The notes below the pieces were generated by a model. The model saw only the letters and a program-made list of their open reading frames with translations. It made no database searches and had not been told where the DNA came from. From Zobellia galactanivorans (GTDB taxonomy: Bacteria > Bacteroidota > Bacteroidia > Flavobacteriales > Flavobacteriaceae), in the NCBI RefSeq assembly GCF_000973105.1, contig NC_015844.1, positions 4,150,501 to 4,214,500 on the forward strand: a stretch of DNA of 64,000 nucleotides. Reading direction: 5' to 3'. Of this stretch, positions 35,624 to 44,217 are shown piece by piece. Position numbers and translations under genes: made by a program. Each line of letters opens with the position of its first letter. Position 1 is the first letter of the stretch.

Positions 35624-36640
35624 ATGGTAAAACTTAGTATCGAAAAGAACTCGAAGAAGCCCAAATATCTTTTACTTGCCGATAGTATTACGTCACAGAT
35701 CGAACAGAAGCAGTTGGTACTGGACGAAAGGTTGCCATCGGTGAACAAGCTCTCGGCGCATTTTAATTTCAGTCGGGAAACGGTTTTTAAGGCATTGAAC
35801 CATTTGAGTGAAAAGGGAATCGTTAGGGCGGTCGACAAAATCGGTTATTTTGTGAACGATCTTTCGGTAGAGACCGAGTACAAGGTGTTTTTTATGCTCG
35901 ATAAGTTTACGCCTTTTAAGGAAGATCTTTATAACTCATTGATTTCGAGTTTAGGAGATAAGGTCAAAGTGCGTCTGTATTTTCACCATCAGAATATTGA
36001 GATATTTGCTCCGTTAATTCTGGATAACTTAAAGAATTACACCCATTTTGTAATAACCACCTATATCAAGGATTCTAAATCCGTTCAAAAGGTGTTGAAC
36101 AAGATACCGCCGGAAAAGTTGATCATTCTTGATAAATATGAACCTAATGTCAACAATGGATGCGGCATGGTCTTTCAAGATTTTGAAAACGATATTTTCA
36201 ATCTATTGGAGGAACATATCGAATTGGTCAATAAATATCAAAGATTGGTCCTTTTCAACCGCAGGAATGCACCCCATGGTGATTTTGTCCAAAAAGGTTT
36301 TGAGCGGTTCTGTTCGGAACACCAATTTAAAGGCGATGTATACGATGATTTTTCTCCTGATTATTTTGAAAAGGGAAGTCTGTATATTACCATTGATGCC
36401 TATGACCGTGATATGGTAGAGATCATAAAACTGGCGCGTAAATCGAACTGGAAGCTTGGCAAGGAAATCGGACTCATAAGTTATAACGACACTAGCACCA
36501 AGGAGATTTTAGATGGAGGTATTTCGGTAATCAGCACCGACTTCAAGAAAATGGGCGAGGAGGCCGCCAAAATGATATTGGAGGGGCGAAGGGAGCGAAA
36601 GGGCAATGAAACCAAATTGATTTTAAGAAGCTCGCTCTAA
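35624..36640 (+). CDS. GntR-type regulator with sugar-binding-protein-like C-terminal domain
   Basis: This 338-residue transcription factor is the only plus-strand gene in the polysaccharide locus. Residues about 8-75 form a GntR winged helix-turn-helix (LPSVNKLSAHFNFSRETVFK, LNHLSEKGIV). The remainder resembles the type I periplasmic-binding-protein fold used by LacI-type regulators as a sugar sensor, with GLISYNDTSTKEI and VISTDFKKMGEEAAKMIL near the end. It should bind a sugar released from the substrate and control the locus. Tandem sites before the SusC gene and the oxidoreductase operon are plausible operators. Confidence 0.9.
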   Translation: MVKLSIEKNSKKPKYLLLADSITSQIEQKQLVLDERLPSVNKLSAHFNFSRETVFKALNHLSEKGIVRAVDKIGYFVNDLSVETEYKVFFMLDKFTPFKEDLYNSLISSLGDKVKVRLYFHHQNIEIFAPLILDNLKNYTHFVITTYIKDSKSVQKVLNKIPPEKLIILDKYEPNVNNGCGMVFQDFENDIFNLLEEHIELVNKYQRLVLFNRRNAPHGDFVQKGFERFCSEHQFKGDVYDDFSPDYFEKGSLYITIDAYDRDMVEIIKLARKSNWKLGKEIGLISYNDTSTKEILDGGISVISTDFKKMGEEAAKMILEGRRERKGNETKLILRSSL

Positions 36641-36648
36641 CATTCCGA

Positions 36649-38091
36649 TTACATCAGCTGCGCAAATACTTTCTTGCGCTGAACGGCATAATACCAAAAA
36701 AGCAGCGAGATTATTAAGGTAAGGATACCGCCTCCCATATAGGCCAAGTCATTGTCCAATTGAAAGCCTTCCGGGGCGATAAGAATGTAGGTGGTGCATA
36801 CCATCGTCATAAAAAGGGCAGGTATAAGGGTAATCCAAAACATCTTTTGTTCGTAGATCAAGTAGGCGGTAATCGTCCATAGGACAACCGTGGCCAAGGT
36901 TTGGTTGCTCCAGGCAAAATACCTCCATATTATTCCGAAATCGATTTGGGTAAGGGCAAAAGCGATGATGAAAAGAGGGACACTGATATAGAGCCTGTTC
37001 TTGATTTTCTTTTGGTCGTTCTTGAAAATGTCGGATAAAATCAGCCTTGCCGAGCGAAAAGCGGTATCACCAGATGTAATAGGGGCCGCTACAATACCCA
37101 ATAAGGCCAAAATGCCGCCTACATGCCCCAACATATTCAGCGATATTTCATTGGCCGCCCAAGCTGCGTTATTCCCGTTGGCCAACATGGCTTCATTGAG
37201 TCCGCCTACATTTCCGAAAAAAGTCATGGCCGCCGCCGCCCATATAAGGGCCACTACGCCTTCGGTAATCATCGTACCAAAAAAGATTTTTCGGCCCAAT
37301 CTCTCGTTTTGCATACAACGTGCCATGAGTGGCGACTGGGTCGCGTGAAAGCCTGATATGGCTCCACAGGCTATGGTTACGAAAAGTATGGGAAAAAGTG
37401 GGGTTGCTTTGGGGTCGGTGGTCATGTTCCTTAAGTTGGCAGGCGTCAGTTCTGGAATCTGGTAATCGCCGAAAAATAGGGCAATGAGCAAACCCAAGGC
37501 CATTAAAAGCATGGCAATACCAAAAACGGGATAAAGTTTGCCTATCATTTTATCAATCGGCAGCAGGGTAGATAAAATGTAATAGGCGAGAATTATTCCT
37601 ACCCAAACCCAAAGGTTCCACATATTACCGGTCATGCCGTCTATGATTTTTGCCGGCCCCATCAGAAAAACGGTACCTACAAAAATCAAGAGTATCACCG
37701 TGAAGAACCGCATGATATGTTTCATTTTAGGTCCTAAGTAAATTCCAACGATTTCACTTATGCTTAATCCATTATGGCGAACGGAGAGCATGCCCGAAAA
37801 ATAATCGTGGACGGCTCCTGCGAAAATACTTCCCAGTACGATCCACAGAAAGGCGGCAGGACCGAACATGGCTCCTGCAATGGCCCCGAAAATGGGGCCT
37901 AGGCCCGCGATATTTAAAAATTGGATAAGAAATATGCGCCAAGCGGGCAGGGGCATAAAATCAATATCGTCACGTAAGCGTATTGCCGGGGTTTCCCTTT
38001 TTGTATCGATACCAAAGATGTTTTCCACCAATTTTCCATAGGTGTAATATCCGATAACCAACACAGCAATAGCAATAACGAACGATATCAT
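36649..38091 (-). CDS. cstA: CstA-family transporter
   Basis: The 480-residue inner-membrane protein belongs to the CstA carbon-starvation family, with about 12-13 hydrophobic segments and the conserved GLGPIFGAIAGAMFGP and GAISGFHATQSPLMARCM motifs. Characterised relatives take up peptides or pyruvate. It is shorter than the E. coli protein, as is common in Bacteroidetes. It ends 8 bases from the regulator gene's end, with the two genes convergent, and follows the oxidoreductase pair in the same direction with a 23-base gap. Import of a small product of the pathway is a possible role. Confidence 0.85.
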   Translation of the reverse strand: MISFVIAIAVLVIGYYTYGKLVENIFGIDTKRETPAIRLRDDIDFMPLPAWRIFLIQFLNIAGLGPIFGAIAGAMFGPAAFLWIVLGSIFAGAVHDYFSGMLSVRHNGLSISEIVGIYLGPKMKHIMRFFTVILLIFVGTVFLMGPAKIIDGMTGNMWNLWVWVGIILAYYILSTLLPIDKMIGKLYPVFGIAMLLMALGLLIALFFGDYQIPELTPANLRNMTTDPKATPLFPILFVTIACGAISGFHATQSPLMARCMQNERLGRKIFFGTMITEGVVALIWAAAAMTFFGNVGGLNEAMLANGNNAAWAANEISLNMLGHVGGILALLGIVAAPITSGDTAFRSARLILSDIFKNDQKKIKNRLYISVPLFIIAFALTQIDFGIIWRYFAWSNQTLATVVLWTITAYLIYEQKMFWITLIPALFMTMVCTTYILIAPEGFQLDNDLAYMGGGILTLIISLLFWYYAVQRKKVFAQLM

Positions 38092-38114
38092 AAAGTAAGG
38101 GTTTAAAGGGGCAA

Positions 38115-39233
38115 CTAGCTGTAATCTTCTAAAAATTGAACAACAATATAGGCATTCTTCTCTTTAGATGAAGCGGCAAAGCGCCGTAGGTTTTCCAATA
38201 TTTCGGCAGATAATGACTTTTTATCTTCCAAATGCGATAGAAACTTGAGAAGCTGGTTTTTGGTCAATACACCCAATTGTGTCGAAATCGCGGTTACCGT
38301 AGCCTCCGAAGCGGTATCGATATGCTTCAGGAGTAGACTTCGGGTATTGATGTCAATATGCGGTAGGGCATCCCAAAAGGGCTGCATGGTCGATGGCGAT
38401 TGGGTAAACATATCGGCCAGGTTTTTAATGATGAAGGACCGGACCAGAGGAATTCCCGATTTAAAAAGCTCCGAAATTCTAGGGAAATTGGCCTTGTATT
38501 GATTCTGGTCAAGGTTTTCCAAGGCATACATTTGGTAATTGGTATGTGTACTGTTGAGCATACGAAGCAACATATCTTCATTTTGTTGCCCAAGCGTATA
38601 TGCTTTTAGCTCTTCCTTGATTTTACCATGGACCAAGTGCCAGGCCACATAACAGGAGTAGAGTGCGCCCGACACAACGGATTCTTTCACCTCTTTTACC
38701 GTTGCTCCCGACAAGGCATCGACACCTTCTATTTTAGAGGGCTTCGGTTTGGTGACCAGTTCATCGATGGCCCTTCTCTTTAAAATGGAATTATGGTCTT
38801 GAAGCAATTCGTGTAGCTTCCAGTAATCGGTGAATAAAAACTCGTCATGGTCGTGTTTGGTCAATGGCTCTTCAACAGAGCGGTCAAATCCGGCATAATC
38901 GCCCAAGAGCGTCCAGTATAAGGTAATATGCATCAGTTTACAGTCGCCATCGGCACAAACGGGAGTAACAATATTGGAGGAATACAGTACGGGCGCGCGG
39001 TCTTTGTTACGCAGTATGTTTATTTTTTGGGCCCCGACCGAATCTACCATTATGGTCATAGGCGTTTCCGCGATATCAAGCACGGAGCCTTCTTCCCAGT
39101 TTAAGACGAAGAACTCCGGACTGGTATCCAGGGTTGTTCTTTTGGAATTATTGGGAAATGCGATAGCCGACCCGAATTGCGCTTCACAAAGATGGGATAC
39201 AAGCAAGAGGAAGACTATGGCAATCTGTCTCAT
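38115..39233 (-). CDS. exported protein with flavinylation-like SGAT motif and helical repeats
   Basis: The 372-residue product has a signal peptide (about 1-18). The segment VDALSGATVK (171-180) closely matches the site where ApbE links FMN to a threonine in FMN-binding domains (here T178). A cysteine pair is present at 93 and 98. The C-terminal half is a series of helical HEAT-like repeats. Its start codon overlaps the end of the exported FAD oxidoreductase gene by four bases (ATGA), a sign of translational coupling. It may be an electron-transfer partner of that enzyme. No ApbE gene lies in this window. The family is not one I can name with certainty. Confidence 0.65.
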   Translation of the reverse strand: MRQIAIVFLLLVSHLCEAQFGSAIAFPNNSKRTTLDTSPEFFVLNWEEGSVLDIAETPMTIMVDSVGAQKINILRNKDRAPVLYSSNIVTPVCADGDCKLMHITLYWTLLGDYAGFDRSVEEPLTKHDHDEFLFTDYWKLHELLQDHNSILKRRAIDELVTKPKPSKIEGVDALSGATVKEVKESVVSGALYSCYVAWHLVHGKIKEELKAYTLGQQNEDMLLRMLNSTHTNYQMYALENLDQNQYKANFPRISELFKSGIPLVRSFIIKNLADMFTQSPSTMQPFWDALPHIDINTRSLLLKHIDTASEATVTAISTQLGVLTKNQLLKFLSHLEDKKSLSAEILENLRRFAASSKEKNAYIVVQFLEDYS

Positions 39234-41023
39234 TTTTTAGAGGTGGGAATTTTTTCGTATTTCTGCTCCTCGATCAAATTCAGGTATTCGTCTAAATAGC
39301 CGGTGTATATATCACGGGGCATAACCTCGTATTTTTTACATAGGGAAGCCGCATAGCCTACGGCCGCACCCATCTGTCCCGTGGTAAGCATAACCCTCGG
39401 TCCGCCGAGTCCCGCATGCGAACAACTGAAGTTACGCCCGGCCATAAACAGGTTCTTGATGTTTTTTGAATACAGGCTTCGGTAAGGAATGTAGTATTGT
39501 GGTCCTCTATAAAAAAGGGCTTCGGAAATGAAATCTGGATTTTTCTCGTCTTCCAAGACCGTTTGGTAATGCACGTCTACCGCTCGTTTTTCGATAACTA
39601 CACCATCGGGAAATTTGCGTCCTTCCTTGGCATCGTTAAACGTAAAGATATGATCGCCCACCAATCGTCTTGATTCGCGCTTACCGACCAAATAAGAAAC
39701 CCATTCCAGCCTTCGGTTTTTGTTGACCTCGTCTTTTTTGGCGTTGGAAAACGAACCATATATGGCACGAAGCATATGGTCGCGTATTTCTTCGGCGTCG
39801 TCAATTTGGCTTAGGTCGTTTCGGCTAAACTCCCACTGCCATTCGCCATTGACCTCGGCATAGTCTTTTGCGACCGGCATGGCCCAAGGTACTTCAGGAA
39901 AGCTCTGGGGCGTATCGGTGTCGGTAGACCCCCAAAGTACGGAAGAACCCATGACGGCGTTATCGGCTTCCTTCGGGCTCCATAGTTCGCCATGTTCTTC
40001 CCAGTGTTCTCCGTAGGTATCGACACTTTCCCGACCGTACGAGAATTCGGCACCTGCCCAGAAACCGATCCAACCATCACCGGTAGAATCGACAAAATAG
40101 GGGGCCGTAAACCGTTTTCTTTCCCCTGTAAAGGTTTGTCTGGCATCTACGTATTTGATACTGTTATCTTCGGAAATGGCATCATAGGCACGCCAGTTCA
40201 GAAATAAGTCGATGTTCTCGTAACTCTTAACGTTTTGATCTCTTTTTTGTTGGTCGAACTTGGCCTCGGCCGATCCATTAGGATAATGTTTGGTATCAAT
40301 TTTTGTTAGGATGCGCTCAAAATTACCATAAATGCCCTCGGTGTGTACCCGAATTTCTTCACTGGCATTCCCGCCTAAGACGGGCCGGTCATGAATTAAG
40401 GCAACCTTCAGTCCTTGTTCGGCTCCTGCTATGGCTGCCGCACAACCTGCCAGTCCGCCACCGACAACTACCAGGTCATAGGTTTTTAAGTCTTCGGGGG
40501 CATTGGGTTCGGCGGTAATTTCTTGACGCCAAGCGGTCAATTTTTTTAAGGAAGAGGGGGGCGTGGTTTTTTTTGTCGAAAAATAGATGGCATCGCAACG
40601 CCCGTTAAAGCCCGTAAGGTCTTGCAGTTCAATGTGAGTGGCTTGTTTTTTATTGATTTTGGCCTGTCCGGCGTACTGCCATCCCCAACCGGAGCGGGTT
40701 CCTAAAACCGTGTCGAGCACGGTTTGGTTTACCTTTAATTGAAATCTTCCGGGGGCTTCCCATTCGCCGGGAACCCAGTTCATGGTACGTACCCAAATAT
40801 GATAGGTGCCCGATTTTTTAAAATTAACCTTTGTAGATGCATTTTCTACAGGTTTGCCCATGCCGTGCGCATTGAGATAAGGCGAGCCCATTTGCTCCAC
40901 GAATTGTGGATCTACGACCCAACCGCCAGGGTTGTCAAAACTCTCTGCTTCAACAAGCATATCTTGTGATAAGACATAAAACGAGCTGAAAATTATACAT
41001 AAAAAGGTCAATACATTTCTCAT
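39230..41023 (-). CDS. exported FAD-dependent oxidoreductase with N-terminal binding domain
   Basis: The 597-residue product has a signal peptide (about 1-19) and a beta-sandwich domain at about 22-150 (MLVEAESFDNPGGW, GTYHIWVRTMNW) of the type seen in carbohydrate-binding modules. An FAD_oxidored domain follows with VVVGGGLAG (186-193), DRPVLGGNASEEIR, GKRESRRLVGD and NLFMAGRNFSCSH. It is a paralogue of the signal-less enzyme at 26177. Export of a flavin enzyme of this type implies Sec or Tat routing that I cannot decide; no twin-arginine is seen. It starts its own operon under operator-like site B, coupled to the SGAT protein. Confidence 0.85.
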   Translation of the reverse strand: MRNVLTFLCIIFSSFYVLSQDMLVEAESFDNPGGWVVDPQFVEQMGSPYLNAHGMGKPVENASTKVNFKKSGTYHIWVRTMNWVPGEWEAPGRFQLKVNQTVLDTVLGTRSGWGWQYAGQAKINKKQATHIELQDLTGFNGRCDAIYFSTKKTTPPSSLKKLTAWRQEITAEPNAPEDLKTYDLVVVGGGLAGCAAAIAGAEQGLKVALIHDRPVLGGNASEEIRVHTEGIYGNFERILTKIDTKHYPNGSAEAKFDQQKRDQNVKSYENIDLFLNWRAYDAISEDNSIKYVDARQTFTGERKRFTAPYFVDSTGDGWIGFWAGAEFSYGRESVDTYGEHWEEHGELWSPKEADNAVMGSSVLWGSTDTDTPQSFPEVPWAMPVAKDYAEVNGEWQWEFSRNDLSQIDDAEEIRDHMLRAIYGSFSNAKKDEVNKNRRLEWVSYLVGKRESRRLVGDHIFTFNDAKEGRKFPDGVVIEKRAVDVHYQTVLEDEKNPDFISEALFYRGPQYYIPYRSLYSKNIKNLFMAGRNFSCSHAGLGGPRVMLTTGQMGAAVGYAASLCKKYEVMPRDIYTGYLDEYLNLIEEQKYEKIPTSKK

Positions 41024-41065
41024 AGTGGGAATATTAAATCAGGTACGGAACTATCTTTTTTGTAA

Positions 41066-41082
41066 ATCTAGTACGGTCTGGT
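41066..41082 (-). promoter_or_regulatory. operator-like tandem site (site B)
   Basis: TCTAGT-ACGG-TCTGGT at 41067-41082 matches the tandem of site A (TCTAGT-CTGG-TCTAGT) in 13 of 16 positions and in the same orientation relative to the gene. The block ATCTAGTACGGTC (41066-41078) is the exact reverse complement of a block in site A. It lies about 45 bases before the start codon at 41023. Confidence 0.6.
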
Positions 41083-41212
41083 ATGGTTTCGGTAAATATA
41101 TAAAATTATTTTTAATATAAATATCGGGGGTATAATAAGTGATGTTAATAGGTTTTGTAGGAGGAATTTATGGATTTGATAGTTTGGGGAAAGGGAAGCT
41201 ATAGATTTAAAA

Positions 41213-41245
41213 AAAAATCCCCTCGGCATAACCGAAGGGATTTTT
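41213..41245 (-). terminator. Rho-independent terminator after the GH2 gene at 41267
   Basis: ATCCC-C-TCGG (41217-41226) pairs with CCGA-A-GGGAT (41232-41241) over a 5-base loop. On the minus strand a run of T follows the stem. It ends the long operon that arrives from the right, 21 bases after the GH2 stop codon. Confidence 0.8.
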
Positions 41246-41266
41246 AGAAGGTTCAAAGGTGATTTT

Positions 41267-44182
41267 TTAATGCCACTCGCTCAAAATAAAACTATTGAGC
41301 CAAACCGCTTTTTCGTCGGAGCCTTTGAAAACAAGGATCACCTTGTTTTTTCCATCCGATTCAAAATAGATTTCAGTAGGTTGAAACGGTGTGGTCTGCA
41401 TATTTTCTCCTTCAGTAACCGTAATGTTCGGTAGGGTAGAGGTACCGTTCGCATCGCTAAGCGTAATACCGATTTCTCTGGCATAGGGAATCTTATAGAT
41501 TTTATAAGTGGCCATTTTTTCTTGATTGGGGTCCATACTATCGGTATTGGTCCTTGGGGCATGATGCACCGTATTCAATTTGTACCTTCCTTTTCTTAGA
41601 CCTGAAAATTCTAGGCTGAGTCCTTCTTTAGATATGCCCAAGACACCTTCGCCATGTGCAAAACCGTACTTTCCGATAACATTTATTTCGCCTAACCAAC
41701 GGGTCGAACTGGCATGGCCCTTACTTTGAACCGTAGCGGAAAAACCTCCGAATTCTTTGAACTCTTTGGTTGATGGGGCGTTGTCTTTCCCGTTCCAGGG
41801 CGTCCAATCGAACTGTACCAATTGTTCTTCGCCACCCAAATCCACTCTAAGTGTTTCAAAGTCGTAAATAGGTTTTGCATTAGTCGCGATGACATCAAAA
41901 TTTGCTTTTTGGGTAGTTACCCTTGCACTAGCTGATTTTAGGCCTTTTGCCTTGGCCGTTATGCTTATGTTTCCAGGAGTGTTACCGGCCCGTATCAATA
42001 CAGGTGCCACACCGTACTCCGTAGGCATGGGGTTGGAACCTATGCCTTCTTTGTCGCCAATAATCTCCGCATCGCCCTTAACCGAAAATGCGATATTCAT
42101 CTCGGCATCTTGTAAAAGGGTTCCGTTCTTATCGACCACTTTGGCGTAGGCTACAAGGATATCGGAACCATCGGCAACAAATTTTCGTCCTTCGGTATCG
42201 GGCTCGAGTACGATTTTATAAGCGGATTCGGGGGTCTGGGTAGTTTCCGAAACCACTACTTTTCCTTCGATCAGACCATTTGCGGTGAGTTTTCCTTTTT
42301 CGTATTCGGGAATGGAAAAAACGAACGGGGCATGTTTGAGGTATTTGTACTTATCGGCTTTGGAAGGATGCTGTGTGGCTATGGTCTTACCGTTCACTTT
42401 TAATTCTACTTCTTCAGAATTGCTGAAGACTACGACTTCCTTGGTGCCTTCTTTCCAATCGGTGGCGATATGTAGATAGGGGTAGTCGGTAAGTTCGGCG
42501 GGGTACCAGGCCAAGTTTTCCTCGGGTCTTGGATAACGAAAAGCGGTCATAAAGCCACCGCGACTTCTGTTTTTTGGGGTTTTGGTAGGATGAAAGGTGT
42601 AATAGGCGTGGGCCGTCCACGAAATGAGTCCCAGTTTCATAGGGTCGTTCATATATGCATTGACGGCTTCGGGGCCACGACGGCCTTCCATGGCCAGAAC
42701 GGGTTCATCGCCACTCCAATAATAGGGGCCATAAACCATTTGTCCATAAATATCGGTCAGGCCGGAAGTTTGCCAACCCGTCCACCGGCTACTTTGCGAA
42801 GCGGTATATCTGAACGGATCCTCCTGTTTGATGACGTTATGGGCCCTAGGCACATAGCCCCTATGGTTGATACCCGCTCCCCAAATAAATACAGAGGTAT
42901 GGTTTCTATGGTTCCTGACCATGGTTCTAGCCGCTTTTTCATAATTGTCGAACCACGCTTCGTTACCGATTAACATCCATGTCGGGGCTTCTTCATATAC
43001 CAACATACCGAGTTCGTCGCAGGCCTCGAGCAAAGAGTTGTCATGTGGGTAATGGGCGGTACGAATTACGTTCATGCCTAATTTCTTCAATTGAAGAATA
43101 TCTTTATAATGTAAAGAATTGGGCATGGCATCACCTATAAAGCCATAGTGTTGGTGCAAATTGGTGCCAATGAGTTTTATGGGCTTTCCATTAAGGACGA
43201 CACCGTCGTGGTTGTTCATTTCAATTTTACGAAAGCCTGTTTTAACTTCGGCTTGATCTACGGCCTGATCATCGTCAAAAACCAAAGTATGTACACGGTA
43301 CAAATTAGGTTCGTCGGTAGACCATAGTTTTAAATTGTCTTCTATACTTCCGATAAGATTAAACTGAACGTCCGTTCCGCTAGGGATCGTTTTGGTCTGC
43401 TTCAACTTTAATACAACCAGTCCGTTGTCATCTATAATCCTGTTTACTACCGTGGTCTTTTTAGATTGGCCACTTTCATTACGGACCGTTGTTTTGATAT
43501 TGATCGTAGCATTTAGGTTTACCGGATCTACGGTCGGGGTGGTAATATACTGGCCGGCATTTTCGGCTTCCCAGTTAAAGGTAATGTGCAAGGGATTGGT
43601 CTCGACCAAATATACATCGCGGTATAGGCCGGCAAACTTGATATAGTCCATAGGCCCTGGATCAGGTGGAACGTCTTCGCGTCTACGGTTATCGGCCAGA
43701 ACCGTAACTAGGTTTTTTTTCCCTCGATTTACAAAATCGGTAATATCAAAGTGGAAAGGGGTGTAGCCTCCAACGGCATGCTGACCGATGTGTTTGCCAT
43801 TGACCCAAACATCCGTTACTTGGTGAACGCCTTCAAACTCAAGAAAAACTTTGGTGTTCGCATTTTCCGAAACCTGAACCTCTTTTCGGTACCATCCTAC
43901 TTTTCGCATAAAGGTTTTTTGGTACTTATCATCTTGGGCGCCGTTCAGGTCCATCGTAGTCAGTTCCAATCCGTGGGGAACGTTGACCGTCTCCCATTTC
44001 GAATCATCCGTATCCAATGTATAGAAATCGGCGTCGGGATCGCCCAAATGGAACTTCCAACCTTGGTTAATATTAAGTTTACTACGGTCCGTTTTTATAA
44101 AACCTTCTGGCAAGTTTGCATTTTGGCTCCAAGCCGCTACGGATAAAAATAGCGCACAGAGCATTATTTTAAATGTTTTCAT
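41267..44182 (-). CDS. GH2-family protein lacking the usual acid/base glutamate
   Basis: The 971-residue exported protein has the GH2 layout, with sugar-binding sandwich (GWYRKEVQVSENANTKVFLEFEG), Ig-like domain, TIM barrel and further beta domains. The nucleophile is retained as E499 (VLAMEGRRG). At the acid/base position the usual W-S-x-G-N-E reads W434-GAGI-N439, so asparagine replaces glutamate. The signal peptide ends near Q20. The C-terminal 330 residues form additional sandwich domains. I chose ATG 44182 because it begins the signal peptide; ATG 44251 would overlap the cytochrome gene. Activity may need a different acid or an unusual substrate. Confidence 0.85.
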   Translation of the reverse strand: MKTFKIMLCALFLSVAAWSQNANLPEGFIKTDRSKLNINQGWKFHLGDPDADFYTLDTDDSKWETVNVPHGLELTTMDLNGAQDDKYQKTFMRKVGWYRKEVQVSENANTKVFLEFEGVHQVTDVWVNGKHIGQHAVGGYTPFHFDITDFVNRGKKNLVTVLADNRRREDVPPDPGPMDYIKFAGLYRDVYLVETNPLHITFNWEAENAGQYITTPTVDPVNLNATINIKTTVRNESGQSKKTTVVNRIIDDNGLVVLKLKQTKTIPSGTDVQFNLIGSIEDNLKLWSTDEPNLYRVHTLVFDDDQAVDQAEVKTGFRKIEMNNHDGVVLNGKPIKLIGTNLHQHYGFIGDAMPNSLHYKDILQLKKLGMNVIRTAHYPHDNSLLEACDELGMLVYEEAPTWMLIGNEAWFDNYEKAARTMVRNHRNHTSVFIWGAGINHRGYVPRAHNVIKQEDPFRYTASQSSRWTGWQTSGLTDIYGQMVYGPYYWSGDEPVLAMEGRRGPEAVNAYMNDPMKLGLISWTAHAYYTFHPTKTPKNRSRGGFMTAFRYPRPEENLAWYPAELTDYPYLHIATDWKEGTKEVVVFSNSEEVELKVNGKTIATQHPSKADKYKYLKHAPFVFSIPEYEKGKLTANGLIEGKVVVSETTQTPESAYKIVLEPDTEGRKFVADGSDILVAYAKVVDKNGTLLQDAEMNIAFSVKGDAEIIGDKEGIGSNPMPTEYGVAPVLIRAGNTPGNISITAKAKGLKSASARVTTQKANFDVIATNAKPIYDFETLRVDLGGEEQLVQFDWTPWNGKDNAPSTKEFKEFGGFSATVQSKGHASSTRWLGEINVIGKYGFAHGEGVLGISKEGLSLEFSGLRKGRYKLNTVHHAPRTNTDSMDPNQEKMATYKIYKIPYAREIGITLSDANGTSTLPNITVTEGENMQTTPFQPTEIYFESDGKNKVILVFKGSDEKAVWLNSFILSEWH

Positions 44183-44217
44183 ACTATAACGATCTAAGTG
44201 TTTTGAATTAAAAGATC

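Larger units (their letters stand above)
41024..41266. other. control region with terminator, promoter and operator
   Basis: Within 243 bases there is the terminator of the GH2 operon (41213-41245), an AT-rich stretch with a TATATTTA promoter-like box (41093-41100, minus strand), and operator-like site B (41066-41082). Confidence 0.65.
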
